DNA of 64,000 nt. Source: JAABRU01 sp041390465. Lineage in GTDB: Bacteria; Desulfobacterota; Desulfobacteria; Desulfobacterales; Desulfococcaceae. A program made the translations under genes and the position numbers. Each line of letters starts with the position of its first letter. The first letter of the stretch is position 1. A model generated the notes under the pieces. That model had not been told where the DNA came from. It made no database searches and was given only the letters and a program-made list of their open reading frames with translations. Positions 8,974 to 17,549 of the stretch are shown piece after piece. Location: assembly GCA_041390465.1 (NCBI GenBank), contig JAWKPW010000013.1, positions 1-64,000 of the forward strand, in the 5' to 3' direction.

Positions 8974-9426
8974 ATGAAAAGAAAATCATTGGCAATGGTG
9001 ATGTTGATTGTGGGTGTATCACTGATTTTTGCGGCCGCGGGTCTTTATGCGGGAACAAAGGCAGAGGATATAATCAAAATGGACGGTGAATATCCCCACA
9101 CAAAGACAATTGTTGAGTTTTCCCACAAGAAGCACAGCACGGACTACAAAATCGGCTGCGGCGAATGCCACCATGACAAAGACGGCAAAGCCCTTGCGGA
9201 TCTGAAAGACGGGGATGATGTTCAGAAATGCACGGAATGCCACAAAAAACCCGGAGAAATCAAAGGGAAAGAGGCAAAAGATCTCCAGCCTGCCCAGAAA
9301 CGGGAATACCATGCCAATGCCGTGCATGACAACTGCATCGGATGTCACAAGGAGTTCAACAAGAAAAACAGCACCACAGCAGCACCGGCATCCTGCAACA
9401 AATGCCATCCGGCCAAACAGAAATAA
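8974..9426 (+). CDS. Periplasmic tetraheme cytochrome c3
   Basis: A class III cytochrome c that shuttles electrons in the periplasm between hydrogenases or formate dehydrogenases and membrane redox complexes. A Sec signal peptide covers roughly residues 1-27 (hydrophobic core LIVGVSLIFAAAG). Four heme sites, each CxxCH, are at C62-H66, C86-H90, C121-H125 and C141-H145. His residues H51, H54, H67 and those near 113-118 can supply distal ligands. Mature length is about 123 residues, in the type I c3 range. AGGAGG lies at a good distance from the ATG. It has its own terminator and lies near the dsr genes, but on the opposite strand. Confidence 0.95.
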   Translation: MKRKSLAMVMLIVGVSLIFAAAGLYAGTKAEDIIKMDGEYPHTKTIVEFSHKKHSTDYKIGCGECHHDKDGKALADLKDGDDVQKCTECHKKPGEIKGKEAKDLQPAQKREYHANAVHDNCIGCHKEFNKKNSTTAAPASCNKCHPAKQK

Positions 9427-9451
9427 AAATCCCTTCTGAAGCGGATGCAAG

Positions 9452-9488
9452 AGGCGGTCTTTGAAAAAAGGCCGCCTTATTTTTTTTG
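9452..9488 (+). terminator. Intrinsic terminator after cytochrome c3
   Basis: AGGCGGTCTTT (9452-9462) pairs with AAAGGCCGCCT (9467-9477), with one G-U pair and a GAAA loop, and is followed by a T-rich run. It closes the single-gene cytochrome c3 transcript. Confidence 0.85.
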
Positions 9489-9546
9489 ACAGCAGGTCAA
9501 CCCGGATGAAAAACGCAGGCGCTCAAACCTGCCTCTGCAAAAAACA

Positions 9547-10959
9547 TCAGCGGATTTGACCTGCTGCCATTTTTTTCGCTTTTCTGCAGGAAAGCGCATT
9601 GCGTACCAGAGACTGGGCCCATTGGGGTGTTCCCAAAGCATGGATATGGGTATAAGTGGCAAGAACATTTTTATAGCAAAGTCCGTCTTTCTTTTCTGTT
9701 ATGCCTTTGCCGCGTTTCATGGAAAAAACCATGTCTTCCGCTTTTCCCCGGTATTCCAGCACATGGGAATAATGAAATTCATGCCCCCGGATTTGGCTTC
9801 CTGCCGGAAAATATGGATTGTCTCCGCTCACCTGAACAATGGTATAGCCATGCCCCTGAGGTTTTGCGGATAATCCGAACACAATGGGCAGAACACCGGA
9901 CATGGGATATTTTTTCTCTTCCAGTATCAGGCTTTCCCCCAGAAACATCAAACCTCCGCATTCCGCATAAATGGGCAGGCCATTTTCTGCCAGCCTGCGG
10001 ATTTCTTCCCGGAACTGCTGTCTGTCAGCCAGTTCCCCTGCATGGGTTTCGGGAAAACCGCCGCCGATGTACAGAGCATCCACATCCGGAACAGATGCAT
10101 CCGCAAAAGGGCTGAGGAAAAGCAGACGGGCTCCGGCTTTTTCCAGAGCCTCCAGATTTTCCGGATAATAAAACTGAAAAGCCGAATCCCGAACAATGCC
10201 GATGACAGGAGAGATTTCTCCGGCAGAAAAAGGCATGCCGGGGGGTTCAGCAAAAGGAAGAGGCACTGCCGCAGCTTTTTCCGCAATCCGGGCCAGACTG
10301 TCCAAATCCAGATACTTTTGTGCAATTTTTGCCGCAGCATCCACAGACTGCTTTGCCCATACATGTTCATGGGTGGGAACCAGCCCCATATGACGTTCGG
10401 GAAAAGACTGCTCATCGAGTTTGGGCAAAGCCCCCATGACCGGAACTCCGCAGTAATGCTCTATGCTGCTGCGGAGATTGCTTTCATGCCGGGAACCGGC
10501 CACCCGGTTGAGAATCACGCCGCTGATCTGCGCATCCGGATCAAAACGGCAGCATCCGGAAACAATGGCAGCCATTGTCCGCGTGGTTTTGGTGCAGTCC
10601 AGGCAGAGTATCATGGGCGCTTTGAGCAGTTTGGAAAGCTCGGCAGTGCTGGTGTCCCCGTCAATGCTGATGCAGTCATACAGGCCCCTGTTTCCCTCAA
10701 TGACAGCTATGTCACCTGCCTTTGCACGGAACTGAAAGGAACTGAGAATCGCTTCTGAAGTGATGAGAAAGGTGTCGAGATTGTAACAGGGCCGATCCGC
10801 GGACAGGGAGAGCCAGCCCGCGTCAATATAATCCGGTCCTTTTTTGAACGGAGCAACAGAGCGTCCCTGTGCCTTCCATGCAGCAGTCAGGCCAATGGAA
10901 ATCAGGGTTTTTCCTGCGCCCCCGCGCAGAGCTGTGATAACAATTCTGGGAAAACTCAT
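9547..10959 (-). CDS. DsrN/CbiA-type glutamine-dependent amidase, copy 2
   Basis: An ATP- and glutamine-dependent amidase of 470 residues. CbiA converts cobyrinate to its a,c-diamide; the dsr-linked homologue DsrN is thought to amidate siroheme for sulfite reductase. The N-terminal P-loop GGAGKTLISIGL (~13-24) belongs to the dethiobiotin-synthetase-like synthetase domain. The C-terminal class I glutaminase-like domain shows the nucleophile in YAECGGLMFLGES and a His-containing HALGTPQWA near the end. It starts 3 bases after its paralogue (10963-12378), giving a tandem pair of very similar length and architecture. Which copy acts on siroheme and which, if either, on the corrin ring cannot be told from sequence alone. 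Confidence 0.88.
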   Translation of the reverse strand: MSFPRIVITALRGGAGKTLISIGLTAAWKAQGRSVAPFKKGPDYIDAGWLSLSADRPCYNLDTFLITSEAILSSFQFRAKAGDIAVIEGNRGLYDCISIDGDTSTAELSKLLKAPMILCLDCTKTTRTMAAIVSGCCRFDPDAQISGVILNRVAGSRHESNLRSSIEHYCGVPVMGALPKLDEQSFPERHMGLVPTHEHVWAKQSVDAAAKIAQKYLDLDSLARIAEKAAAVPLPFAEPPGMPFSAGEISPVIGIVRDSAFQFYYPENLEALEKAGARLLFLSPFADASVPDVDALYIGGGFPETHAGELADRQQFREEIRRLAENGLPIYAECGGLMFLGESLILEEKKYPMSGVLPIVFGLSAKPQGHGYTIVQVSGDNPYFPAGSQIRGHEFHYSHVLEYRGKAEDMVFSMKRGKGITEKKDGLCYKNVLATYTHIHALGTPQWAQSLVRNALSCRKAKKMAAGQIR

Positions 10960-10962
10960 GGA

Positions 10963-12378
10963 TTATCTTTTTGATGATTTGTAAGCAGTTGCATTGGCAA
11001 CAAGGGTTTTGGCCCAGGCCGGCACGCCCAGGGCATGAATATGGGTATAGGTGGCAAAAACATTTTTGTAAGAGATACCGTCACGGCGGTTGGCAAAACC
11101 GGTACCGCGCTTCATGCGGAAAACCATATCGCAGTCCGATCCCCTCCATTCCAGCACACGGGAATAGCGGAATTCATGACCTCTGATCTCTGTGCCCACC
11201 GGATACCAAGGATTTTGCCTGTCCACTGTCACAATGGTATATCCCAGTCCCTGGGGTTTGGGGGAAATGCCGAAAACAATGGGCAGCACACCGGTCATGG
11301 GATATATTTTTCCGTCAATGACAAGAGACTCTCCCAGATACATCAGCCCTCCGCATTCAGCATAGATCGGAAGCCCCTTTTCTGCCAGTTGCCTGATCTC
11401 ATTCCTGAATCCGGTATTTTCTGCCAGAATCTCTGCATGGGTTTCGGGAAACCCCCCCCCGATGTAAAGCGCATCTGTTTCCGGAACCGTTCTGTCTTCG
11501 GTGGCCCGGATGAAAACCGTTTCTGCACCTGCCTTTGTCAACGCATCAATATTGTCCGGATAATAAAACTGAAAAGCTGAATCCCGGATAATGCCGATTT
11601 TGGGTCTGTCTGCGGCTGTGAATGTCTTTTTGGGGGCAGGGACGCTCCTGTCTTCCAGAGAAAAAACATGTGAACGCGCAGATTGGGCTATTTTTTCCAG
11701 CAGCTCCAGATCAATATAATTTTTGGCGATTTCTGCGGCCGCATCTGCGGCATTTTTTGCCAGCACATGTTCCGGGGTGGGAACCAGCCCCATATGACGT
11801 TCCGGAAAGTGGCGGGCATCCAGTTTGGGAACAGAGCCCACGACAGGGATTCCGCAGTAATGCTCAATATTGCGGCGGAGATTCTGCTCATGCCGGGTTC
11901 CGGCCACACGGTTCAAAATGATTCCCTGAAGGTTCAGATCCGGATCAAACTGTATGCATCCGGATATGACCGCAGCCATGGTGCGTGTGGTTTTGGTGCA
12001 GTCTGCGCACAGAATGACAGGTGCTGCCAGAAGTTTGGCAAGTTCTGCGGAACTGGTGCGGCCTTCCAGGTCAATGCCGTCATACAGTCCCCGATTGCCT
12101 TCAATTACAGCCAGATCATTTGGCAGGATATGGGTCAGAAAGGACAGAAGAACATCTTTTTTTTTCAGCAGGAAGGTGTCCAGATTGTAGCAGGGCCGAC
12201 CAGCCGCCAGGGCAAGCCAGCCCGCGTCAATATAGTCAGGACCTTTTTTGAATGCTGCAATGGATTTGCCATATTTTCTCCATGCTGCGATGATGCCGAC
12301 CGTGAGAGTGGTTTTTCCTGCCCCGCCCTGCAGACCTGCAATGAAAATTCTGGGAAAATCAAAACAGAATGTGCGCAT
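10963..12378 (-). CDS. DsrN/CbiA-type glutamine-dependent amidase, copy 1 (next to dsrD)
   Basis: Same two-domain architecture as its downstream paralogue: P-loop LQGGAGKTTLTVG at the N-terminus, a synthetase domain with DYIDAGWLALAAGRPCYNLD, and a C-terminal glutaminase domain with YAECGGLMYLGESL. It has 471 residues, normal for CbiA/DsrN. It directly follows dsrD, where dsrN is found in many sulfate reducers, so siroheme amidation is the favoured role. The ATG lacks an obvious ribosome-binding site. The two copies share many identical blocks, so they arose by tandem duplication or acquisition of a close relative. Confidence 0.88.
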   Translation of the reverse strand: MRTFCFDFPRIFIAGLQGGAGKTTLTVGIIAAWRKYGKSIAAFKKGPDYIDAGWLALAAGRPCYNLDTFLLKKKDVLLSFLTHILPNDLAVIEGNRGLYDGIDLEGRTSSAELAKLLAAPVILCADCTKTTRTMAAVISGCIQFDPDLNLQGIILNRVAGTRHEQNLRRNIEHYCGIPVVGSVPKLDARHFPERHMGLVPTPEHVLAKNAADAAAEIAKNYIDLELLEKIAQSARSHVFSLEDRSVPAPKKTFTAADRPKIGIIRDSAFQFYYPDNIDALTKAGAETVFIRATEDRTVPETDALYIGGGFPETHAEILAENTGFRNEIRQLAEKGLPIYAECGGLMYLGESLVIDGKIYPMTGVLPIVFGISPKPQGLGYTIVTVDRQNPWYPVGTEIRGHEFRYSRVLEWRGSDCDMVFRMKRGTGFANRRDGISYKNVFATYTHIHALGVPAWAKTLVANATAYKSSKR

Positions 12379-12433
12379 CAGAGAATATGGAAAATCAGGA
12401 ACTGATGAATAAAAAACGGCACAGAACTTCCAA

Positions 12434-12673
12434 TTAATCTTCGTGTTCCGCAGCCGCCTGTTTGCCTGTGCCGGGAAGTCCGTACATGCTGGTGCTTCCG
12501 CTGGACCAGTATTCCAGCACTTTCTCTTCCACCAGTTTGTTCACGATCTTTTTGGCATCTCTGGGTTTCATATCCAAGATTTTGGACAGGTCATTGAAAT
12601 AGAACTTGCTTTTGGATTTGAGTTTTTTTGTAAGTTCGTCAACGATCAGTTTTTTGGCATCTTCGTATTCCAT
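12434..12673 (-). CDS. dsrD: Dissimilatory sulfite reductase-associated protein DsrD
   Basis: DsrD is a small winged-helix protein that accompanies DsrAB in sulfate reducers and has been shown to stimulate the enzyme. This copy has 79 residues, matching the usual 75-80, and keeps the core KSKFYFNDLSKILDMKPRD followed by KKIVNKLVEEKVLEYWSSG. The ATG has AAAGGGG upstream with 7-base spacing. It is the third gene of dsrA-dsrB-dsrD, separated from dsrB by a strong hairpin at 12697-12730 that may set its expression relative to dsrAB. Confidence 0.95.
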   Translation of the reverse strand: MEYEDAKKLIVDELTKKLKSKSKFYFNDLSKILDMKPRDAKKIVNKLVEEKVLEYWSSGSTSMYGLPGTGKQAAAEHED

Positions 12674-12696
12674 GTTTCAACCCCTTTCCGTAAATA

Positions 12697-12730
12697 CAGG
12701 GGATACCCTGCCATAACAGGATATCCCCTG
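12697..12730 (-). promoter_or_regulatory. Stable hairpin between dsrB and dsrD
   Basis: CAGGGGATACCCTG (12697-12710) and CAGGATATCCCCTG (12717-12730) form a 14-bp stem with one G-U position and a 6-base loop. It has no T-run on the dsr strand, so it looks like a processing or stabilising hairpin within the transcript rather than a terminator. Confidence 0.7.
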
Positions 12731-12769
12731 CGGATTTATATGCTTCTGATCAGGTTTGGATGCATCAGA

Positions 12770-13918
12770 CTAGAACTTGAACTGTGAAGACTGACGCCAT
12801 GTGTAGTAAGCCGGATCACGGAAGTCATCAATCAGATGATGCGTAAACTCAATCTCGCATTTCTCAAAGAATCTTTCCCATCCGATACGTTCGGCCCATT
12901 CGCCCAGACGTTCATATTTTCTGGCATCTGCCGCATAGGCTTCCACCATTCTTTTGATGGTTTCTGTCATTTTGGGCCAGCGCGGTGTCTCATTGGGCAG
13001 AAAGCCCACAACCACTTTGGAGAACTTGGGCATGCTGATGCGGTTGGACACCTTGCCGCCTGCCATGAGAACGATACCGTCACCTTCCTTGTCAGAAAGG
13101 GGCATGGACGGACACATGGTGTAGCAGTTGCCGCAGAACATGCAGCGCTCATTGTTCACAGCCACACTTTTCACCTGTTCGCCGTTGGGCAGATCCACTT
13201 TGGAGGGTTTGATGGCTCCTGTGGGGCATGCTGCAATGGCCAGGGGAATTTCACACATTTTGTCCAGCCATTCATGATCCAGCATCGGCGGTTTGCGGTG
13301 ATAACCGAGGATAGCGATGTCGGAGCAGTGAACCGCACCGCACATGTTCAGGCAGCAGGCCATGGAGATGCGCAGGGGAGCGGGAAGCCGCATGTTCTGG
13401 AAATCAGAGAAAACCGCATCCATTGTGGCTTTTACGGTACCGGAGGCATCTGTGGCCGGTGTATGGCAGTGAATCCATCCCTGGGTGTGAACGATATTGG
13501 TGATGCCGGCACCGGTTCCGCCGATGGGGAACTTGTAGCTTCCGCCTGCGAATTTGCGGCCCGCCAGATCCTTTTTCAGTGCATCCACTTTGGATTTGTC
13601 ATCCACCATGAACTCAATGTTGTTCCGGGTGGTGAACCGCAGATAACCTCCGCAGTGTTTTTCTGCAATTTCAGAAATTTCACGGAGCAGGCTGGTGCTC
13701 ATGAGACGGGCACCGCCGCAGCGCACTGTGTAAACCTCATCCCCGCTTTCAGCCACATGCACCAGAACACCGGGTTCCAGTATTTCGTGATACAGCCATT
13801 TTCCCTTGTTTTTGGCAATGACCGGAGGATAAAACTCATCGTATTTTCTCGGACCGATATCAGTGATCCGGTCTTTCATCGGATCTTTCGGGTCATAACC
13901 TGAAGAAATAAATGCCAT
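12770..13918 (-). CDS. dsrB: Dissimilatory sulfite reductase beta subunit
   Basis: DsrB forms the cytoplasmic alpha2beta2 sulfite reductase with DsrA and reduces sulfite with siroheme and [4Fe-4S] clusters. It has 382 residues, the normal length. The siroheme/Fe-S Cys motifs lie in ACCLNMCGAVHCSD, and the inserted ferredoxin domain has ACPTGAIKPS and CMFCGNCYTMCPSMPL. GGAGG precedes the ATG. It lies 15 bases behind dsrA and shares its promoter. No truncation or lost ligand is apparent. Confidence 0.97.
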   Translation of the reverse strand: MAFISSGYDPKDPMKDRITDIGPRKYDEFYPPVIAKNKGKWLYHEILEPGVLVHVAESGDEVYTVRCGGARLMSTSLLREISEIAEKHCGGYLRFTTRNNIEFMVDDKSKVDALKKDLAGRKFAGGSYKFPIGGTGAGITNIVHTQGWIHCHTPATDASGTVKATMDAVFSDFQNMRLPAPLRISMACCLNMCGAVHCSDIAILGYHRKPPMLDHEWLDKMCEIPLAIAACPTGAIKPSKVDLPNGEQVKSVAVNNERCMFCGNCYTMCPSMPLSDKEGDGIVLMAGGKVSNRISMPKFSKVVVGFLPNETPRWPKMTETIKRMVEAYAADARKYERLGEWAERIGWERFFEKCEIEFTHHLIDDFRDPAYYTWRQSSQFKF

Positions 13919-13933
13919 GGTGATTTCTCCTCC

Positions 13934-15244
13934 TTATCTCTGATGATGTTTCCGGTATTCGTTAATGTCACGATCCCATCCGCCTTCCACTTCGTCTTCC
14001 TTCCAGAAGATGTAGGGGTTGGAGCGGGGTTCCAGAACGTGGCGTGCATCGGGTTTCAGGTTGAGCACTTCCAGCATCTTCTGCAGCCCCTGACGTTTCA
14101 TCAGTTCGCCCAGACGCTCGCGGTTTTTGCCCTCTTCCATCCACCAGTCCCAAACACCTTCAATGACTTCCTTGATTTCATCATAGGGTTCTTCCACAGG
14201 CAGGAAGGGAACGATCAGGGAACCCATCTGTGCACCGTCAAGGATCGGGGCCTTGGCTCCGGCCAGAAGGGACAGTCCTCTTTCATCACCGATCCGCAGA
14301 GCTCTGGGCATGACATTGATGCAGTGCATGCAGCGCACACATTCTTTGTTGTTGATTTCCAGTTTGCCGTTTTCGTACTTCATGCACTCGGAGGGACACA
14401 GGGCAACCACTTCCTTCTGAATGTCAAACTTGCCCCAGTCACGTCCGGCATGGGCACCCGCGTTGGGCGGGAATTCCCCTCCAACATAGGCAGCAACGGC
14501 TTCCTGATCAATTTTGATTTCATCTTTCCATGTCCCGATGAAGGACAGGTCCGCACGGGCAATGGAAGCCACGCAGCAGTTGGGACAGCCGTCAAATTTG
14601 AACTTGAATTTGTAGGGGAAGGCCGGACGGTGAAGTTCATCCTGGTATTCGTTGGTCAGATCAAAGCACAGGGCCTGGGTGTCGTAGCAGGCATATTCAC
14701 ACCGGGCCTGGCCGATGCAGTCTGCGGGGGTGCGCAGGTTGGAGCCTGATCCGCCCAGATCCTGATTGAAGGTGTGGGTCAGTTCATAGAAAACTTCTTC
14801 CAACTGCGGAGTGGTGGTTCCCAGGAAAATGATGTCACCGGTGGATCCGTGCATGTTGGTGATGCCGCTGCCGCGCAGATCCCACAGATCGCAAAGGGAT
14901 TTCAGGTATTCGGCTGTGTAAAATTTGCCGCCGGGCTGGGCAACGCGCATGGTGTGGAAATGGGCAACCCCCGGGAATTTCTCCGGCTGGTCACAGTATC
15001 TTCCGATAACGCCTCCGCCGTAGCCGAAAACACCCACGATGCCGCCGTGTTTCCAGTGTGTGGTTCCATCCTGGTAAGAAAGTTCAAGAATTCCCAGCAG
15101 ATCCTCCACTGCATCCTGGGGAATCTGAAACTCAGTTTTCTCTGCGTTCTTTGCCCTCTTTTCAGCTTCCTGTTTCAAATCGGAAACAAAACTCGGCCAG
15201 GGACCGGATTCAAGCTGATCCAACAAAGGGGTAGCATGCTTCAT
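13934..15244 (-). CDS. dsrA: Dissimilatory sulfite reductase alpha subunit
   Basis: Catalytic subunit that, with DsrB, reduces sulfite at a siroheme-[4Fe-4S] site, the terminal step of sulfate respiration. Cys176 and Cys182 (CIGQARC) plus Cys220 and Cys224 (CPNCC) give the CX5C...CX3C cluster motif. A ferredoxin domain follows with CPSECMKYENGK and CVRCMHCINVMP. The chosen ATG at 15244 follows GGAGGT with 7-base spacing and gives 436 residues starting MKHATPLLDQLESGPWPSFV, which matches the usual N-terminus. An ATG 21 bases further upstream overlaps that ribosome-binding site. It is the first gene of the dsr operon. Confidence 0.97.
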   Translation of the reverse strand: MKHATPLLDQLESGPWPSFVSDLKQEAEKRAKNAEKTEFQIPQDAVEDLLGILELSYQDGTTHWKHGGIVGVFGYGGGVIGRYCDQPEKFPGVAHFHTMRVAQPGGKFYTAEYLKSLCDLWDLRGSGITNMHGSTGDIIFLGTTTPQLEEVFYELTHTFNQDLGGSGSNLRTPADCIGQARCEYACYDTQALCFDLTNEYQDELHRPAFPYKFKFKFDGCPNCCVASIARADLSFIGTWKDEIKIDQEAVAAYVGGEFPPNAGAHAGRDWGKFDIQKEVVALCPSECMKYENGKLEINNKECVRCMHCINVMPRALRIGDERGLSLLAGAKAPILDGAQMGSLIVPFLPVEEPYDEIKEVIEGVWDWWMEEGKNRERLGELMKRQGLQKMLEVLNLKPDARHVLEPRSNPYIFWKEDEVEGGWDRDINEYRKHHQR

Positions 15245-15376
15245 TGATTTTACCTCCGTCTTCAATTTTGTAAATTAACCATCCTGACTTATCGACTGTA
15301 AAAAGCAAATCATTTCAGCAGGAAAAATTTCCCGCTGTGCAGGAACAGGCTCCAGACCCGAACCTGCCGTAACAAA

Positions 15377-15405
15377 AAATTGCATTCAGGAAATAAATGC
15401 AATTT
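15377..15405 (-). promoter_or_regulatory. Terminator-like hairpin in the dsr leader
   Basis: On the dsr strand, AAATTGCATT and AATGCAATTT form a perfect 10-bp stem with a 9-base loop, followed directly by further T residues (six in all). It lies inside the leader between the dsr promoter and dsrA, about 130 bases before the ATG, where such a structure could attenuate transcription. Confidence 0.6.
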
Positions 15406-15437
15406 GTATTTCTTCAAAAATTATATACAAGAAAGTC

Positions 15438-15466
15438 CTTATAGAATCAAATCCGGCCAATGTCAA
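15438..15466 (-). promoter_or_regulatory. Sigma-70 type promoter of the dsr operon
   Basis: On the minus strand TTGACA (bases 15466-15461) is followed after exactly 17 bases by TATAAG (15443-15438). Transcription would begin near 15430, giving a leader of about 185 bases before the dsrA ATG. It is the best promoter match in the gap upstream of dsrA. Confidence 0.75.
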
Positions 15467-15523
15467 TAAAAAAGCATGTTTTACATCGATTTCCTCTCCT
15501 GAAAGTTCAGAAAAAGGATCTTT

Positions 15524-16681
15524 TTACATCAATTTCCCATCATGCAGGCTTTGATACAGGTTTTTTACATGCCTTTCAAGATTTCTCCTGATAAGAGGAC
15601 GTTCCGGATTTTGGGCAGGATATCCCTCAGCAATGTCAAACGCAGCCTTCTGCATCTCTTTTTCCGGAAGCGACAGGACATAGTGGAGAAAAAATCGCGG
15701 AAGCGCATCGGAAAAAGGAGGCTCCTTCTGCCGCAGCCCCTGAAAAAAACCTTCCACTGTCGGACGGACAGCCAGATCATCAGCCCAGATCAGCTCACCG
15801 GTTCCCTCTCTCCGATCCACACGGGTGTGAAAGGAAAGTTTCAGGAGAAAAAGAAGCAAAGCATACACCAAATCCGACTCATCAGCTTTTTCAGGCTGAA
15901 TGCTCACAAGGGGAAGGTACTGCCGGATTGTGACCAGTTTCACTTCGGCATGGTCATTTCCGATCTTTGCCACAAAATCCCCGGCTGCATGATGCCAGGG
16001 GAAGATATGCTCAAATGTCTCGATATTGTAACACAGGGTCAGAATCATGGCAACCTGACGGTATATCTCACAGATCTGCTCTTCAGACAGAAAAGAGACG
16101 CCTTCCGGATTCCACAGCACTGTCTGCTGTTTCTCACCCGGTGCCGAGGAAATATGGAATTCGTGAAATCCCTCAAACCATTCTCCCAGGAACATGGGAA
16201 AAATCCTGCCTGCCGCGCCGGTTCCGCTTCCGAGTTTCCACACTTTGGGAACAAAGGAAAAGGGAAATTGTTTGAGCAGATCGTATTCCTTTCCGATGCA
16301 GGCTTTTCCCGCTTCCGATACAGCCACATTCACTGCAAAGGGAATGACAATCCCGCGTCCTTCCGCCTCGACCCTGGCGGGATGATAAAAAGCCCCGTGC
16401 TTTTCCAGATAAATACGGACCGCACTGATTTCCTCAGGGGAAAATGCGGATCCGAGCCGTTGGGAAAATGCGGGAATCATGGCCCGGAAATGATCGGCCC
16501 GAAGGAAATCCGCCACAGCCTGAAAATAATCCCCGCAGCATACCGGAGAATCTGCCGGTGCAGAAAGATGGTGCCGGTTCAGGGGAAGAGGCCGTTTCCA
16601 GTTTTCATCCCCTTTCCGCACCGGTCTGTCCCTGTGATACAGAAAAAAGGAAAATGCTGATGTGCCGGAATTATTTTTCAC
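15524..16681 (-). CDS. Conserved-looking protein of unknown function, possible kinase-like fold
   Basis: I do not recognise the family with confidence. The protein has about 385 residues, no signal peptide and no membrane segment. Blocks such as FLGEWFEGFHEFHIS, then TFEHIFPWHHAAGDF and VKLVTIRQYLPLV are spaced somewhat like small-molecule kinase or phosphotransferase catalytic loops, but key residues were not established. The start is uncertain: a GTG at 16747 overlaps the upstream TPR gene by 77 bases, whereas the GTG at 16681 overlaps its stop region by only 11 and is preferred. Transcriptional coupling to the TPR protein is likely. Confidence 0.6.
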   Translation of the reverse strand: MKNNSGTSAFSFFLYHRDRPVRKGDENWKRPLPLNRHHLSAPADSPVCCGDYFQAVADFLRADHFRAMIPAFSQRLGSAFSPEEISAVRIYLEKHGAFYHPARVEAEGRGIVIPFAVNVAVSEAGKACIGKEYDLLKQFPFSFVPKVWKLGSGTGAAGRIFPMFLGEWFEGFHEFHISSAPGEKQQTVLWNPEGVSFLSEEQICEIYRQVAMILTLCYNIETFEHIFPWHHAAGDFVAKIGNDHAEVKLVTIRQYLPLVSIQPEKADESDLVYALLLFLLKLSFHTRVDRREGTGELIWADDLAVRPTVEGFFQGLRQKEPPFSDALPRFFLHYVLSLPEKEMQKAAFDIAEGYPAQNPERPLIRRNLERHVKNLYQSLHDGKLM

Positions 16682-17312
16682 GGTGTCTGTCAATATCTTC
16701 CAGAATTTTGGGAGCAACCTCGTATCCCAGTTCCAATGCCCGGTCACAGTGCTTCACAGCTTTGGCATATTCCCCTTTTTCCAGATAGGCAATGGCCAGA
16801 TTGTTGTGGGCAACCGCAAAATCCGGAGCCAGTTCCAGTGCTTTGAGGCTGTTTTCTATGCTTTCATCCGGCATACCGTTCATCAGATACGCACTTCCCA
16901 GGGTGGCAAATGCCTGAATATAGCGAAAATTGAAAGTTGTGGCCTTTTTGAGGTTTTTGATGGCCTCCTCCACGTCTCCTTTCTGGAGATGGACAAAGCC
17001 GATATTGCCGTATCCCTCGGAAAATCCGGGTTTCATTTTCACAGCCTGTCTGTTGTATGCCAGACATCCGTCCAAATCGCCGCGACGGAGACAGAGTCCT
17101 CCAAGCTGCACATAGGCTTCTGCCATGCCGGGGCTGTCTTCCACGGCCTGGATCAGCTCTTTTTCTGCCTCATCATACCTCTTCTGGGCCAGCAGCCCCA
17201 CTGCCAGATTGTAACGGGTGGTTCCGCAGTCCGGATTGCCTTCCAGAAGTGCCCGCTGCCGGGCAACGTATTCTTCCGCATCTCTGGGTTTTTCACTCTG
17301 AATTTTATCCAT
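16671..17312 (-). CDS. Tetratricopeptide repeat protein
   Basis: A soluble protein of about 213 residues made almost wholly of TPR helices. Successive 34-residue units show the W/L-G-Y-A-F-A-P pattern: TTRYNLAVGLLAQKRYDEAE, AEAYVQLGGLCLRRGDLDG, FSEGYGNIGFVHLQKGDVEE, and AVAHNNLAIAYLEKGEYAKA. Such proteins mediate protein contacts; no catalytic domain is present. A TTG 69 bases upstream is in frame, but the ATG at 17312, with GAGA upstream, gives the more natural N-terminus MDKIQSEKPRDAEEY. It probably shares a transcript with the unknown protein that follows. In Desulfobacterota it could be a scaffold, but no partner is identified. Confidence 0.85.
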   Translation of the reverse strand: MDKIQSEKPRDAEEYVARQRALLEGNPDCGTTRYNLAVGLLAQKRYDEAEKELIQAVEDSPGMAEAYVQLGGLCLRRGDLDGCLAYNRQAVKMKPGFSEGYGNIGFVHLQKGDVEEAIKNLKKATTFNFRYIQAFATLGSAYLMNGMPDESIENSLKALELAPDFAVAHNNLAIAYLEKGEYAKAVKHCDRALELGYEVAPKILEDIDRHREK

Positions 17313-17425
17313 AATTTTCTCATATCCTTCGTCATCGATTTTGTTTGCAGGCTTTTTAAGGCAGCACAGGGATATTGTCAAGGATTATATAAATAAGGAA
17401 GGAAACGACTGTTCCTTTGCCTGAG

Positions 17426-17547
17426 AGTGTGTTTGAAAAGTCACGCAGTCATCATTTCCCCCTTTTCCAAAGGGGGATTTTCCGGGCGGATGCATAAAAA
17501 ATTTCCCCTTTGCAAAAGGAGGGGGAACAGACTTTTCAAACACCCTC
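17426..17547. repeat. MITE-like element with GTGTTTGAAAAGTC inverted ends
   Basis: GTGTGTTTGAAAAGTC at the left and GACTTTTCAAACACCCTC at the right are inverted repeats framing about 120 bases. The interior carries two further hairpins of C5/G5 runs (CCCCCTTTTCCAAAGGGGG). A related interior piece lies at 46660-46700 after feoB. No open frame of note is inside. Confidence 0.6.
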
Positions 17548-17549
17548 TA

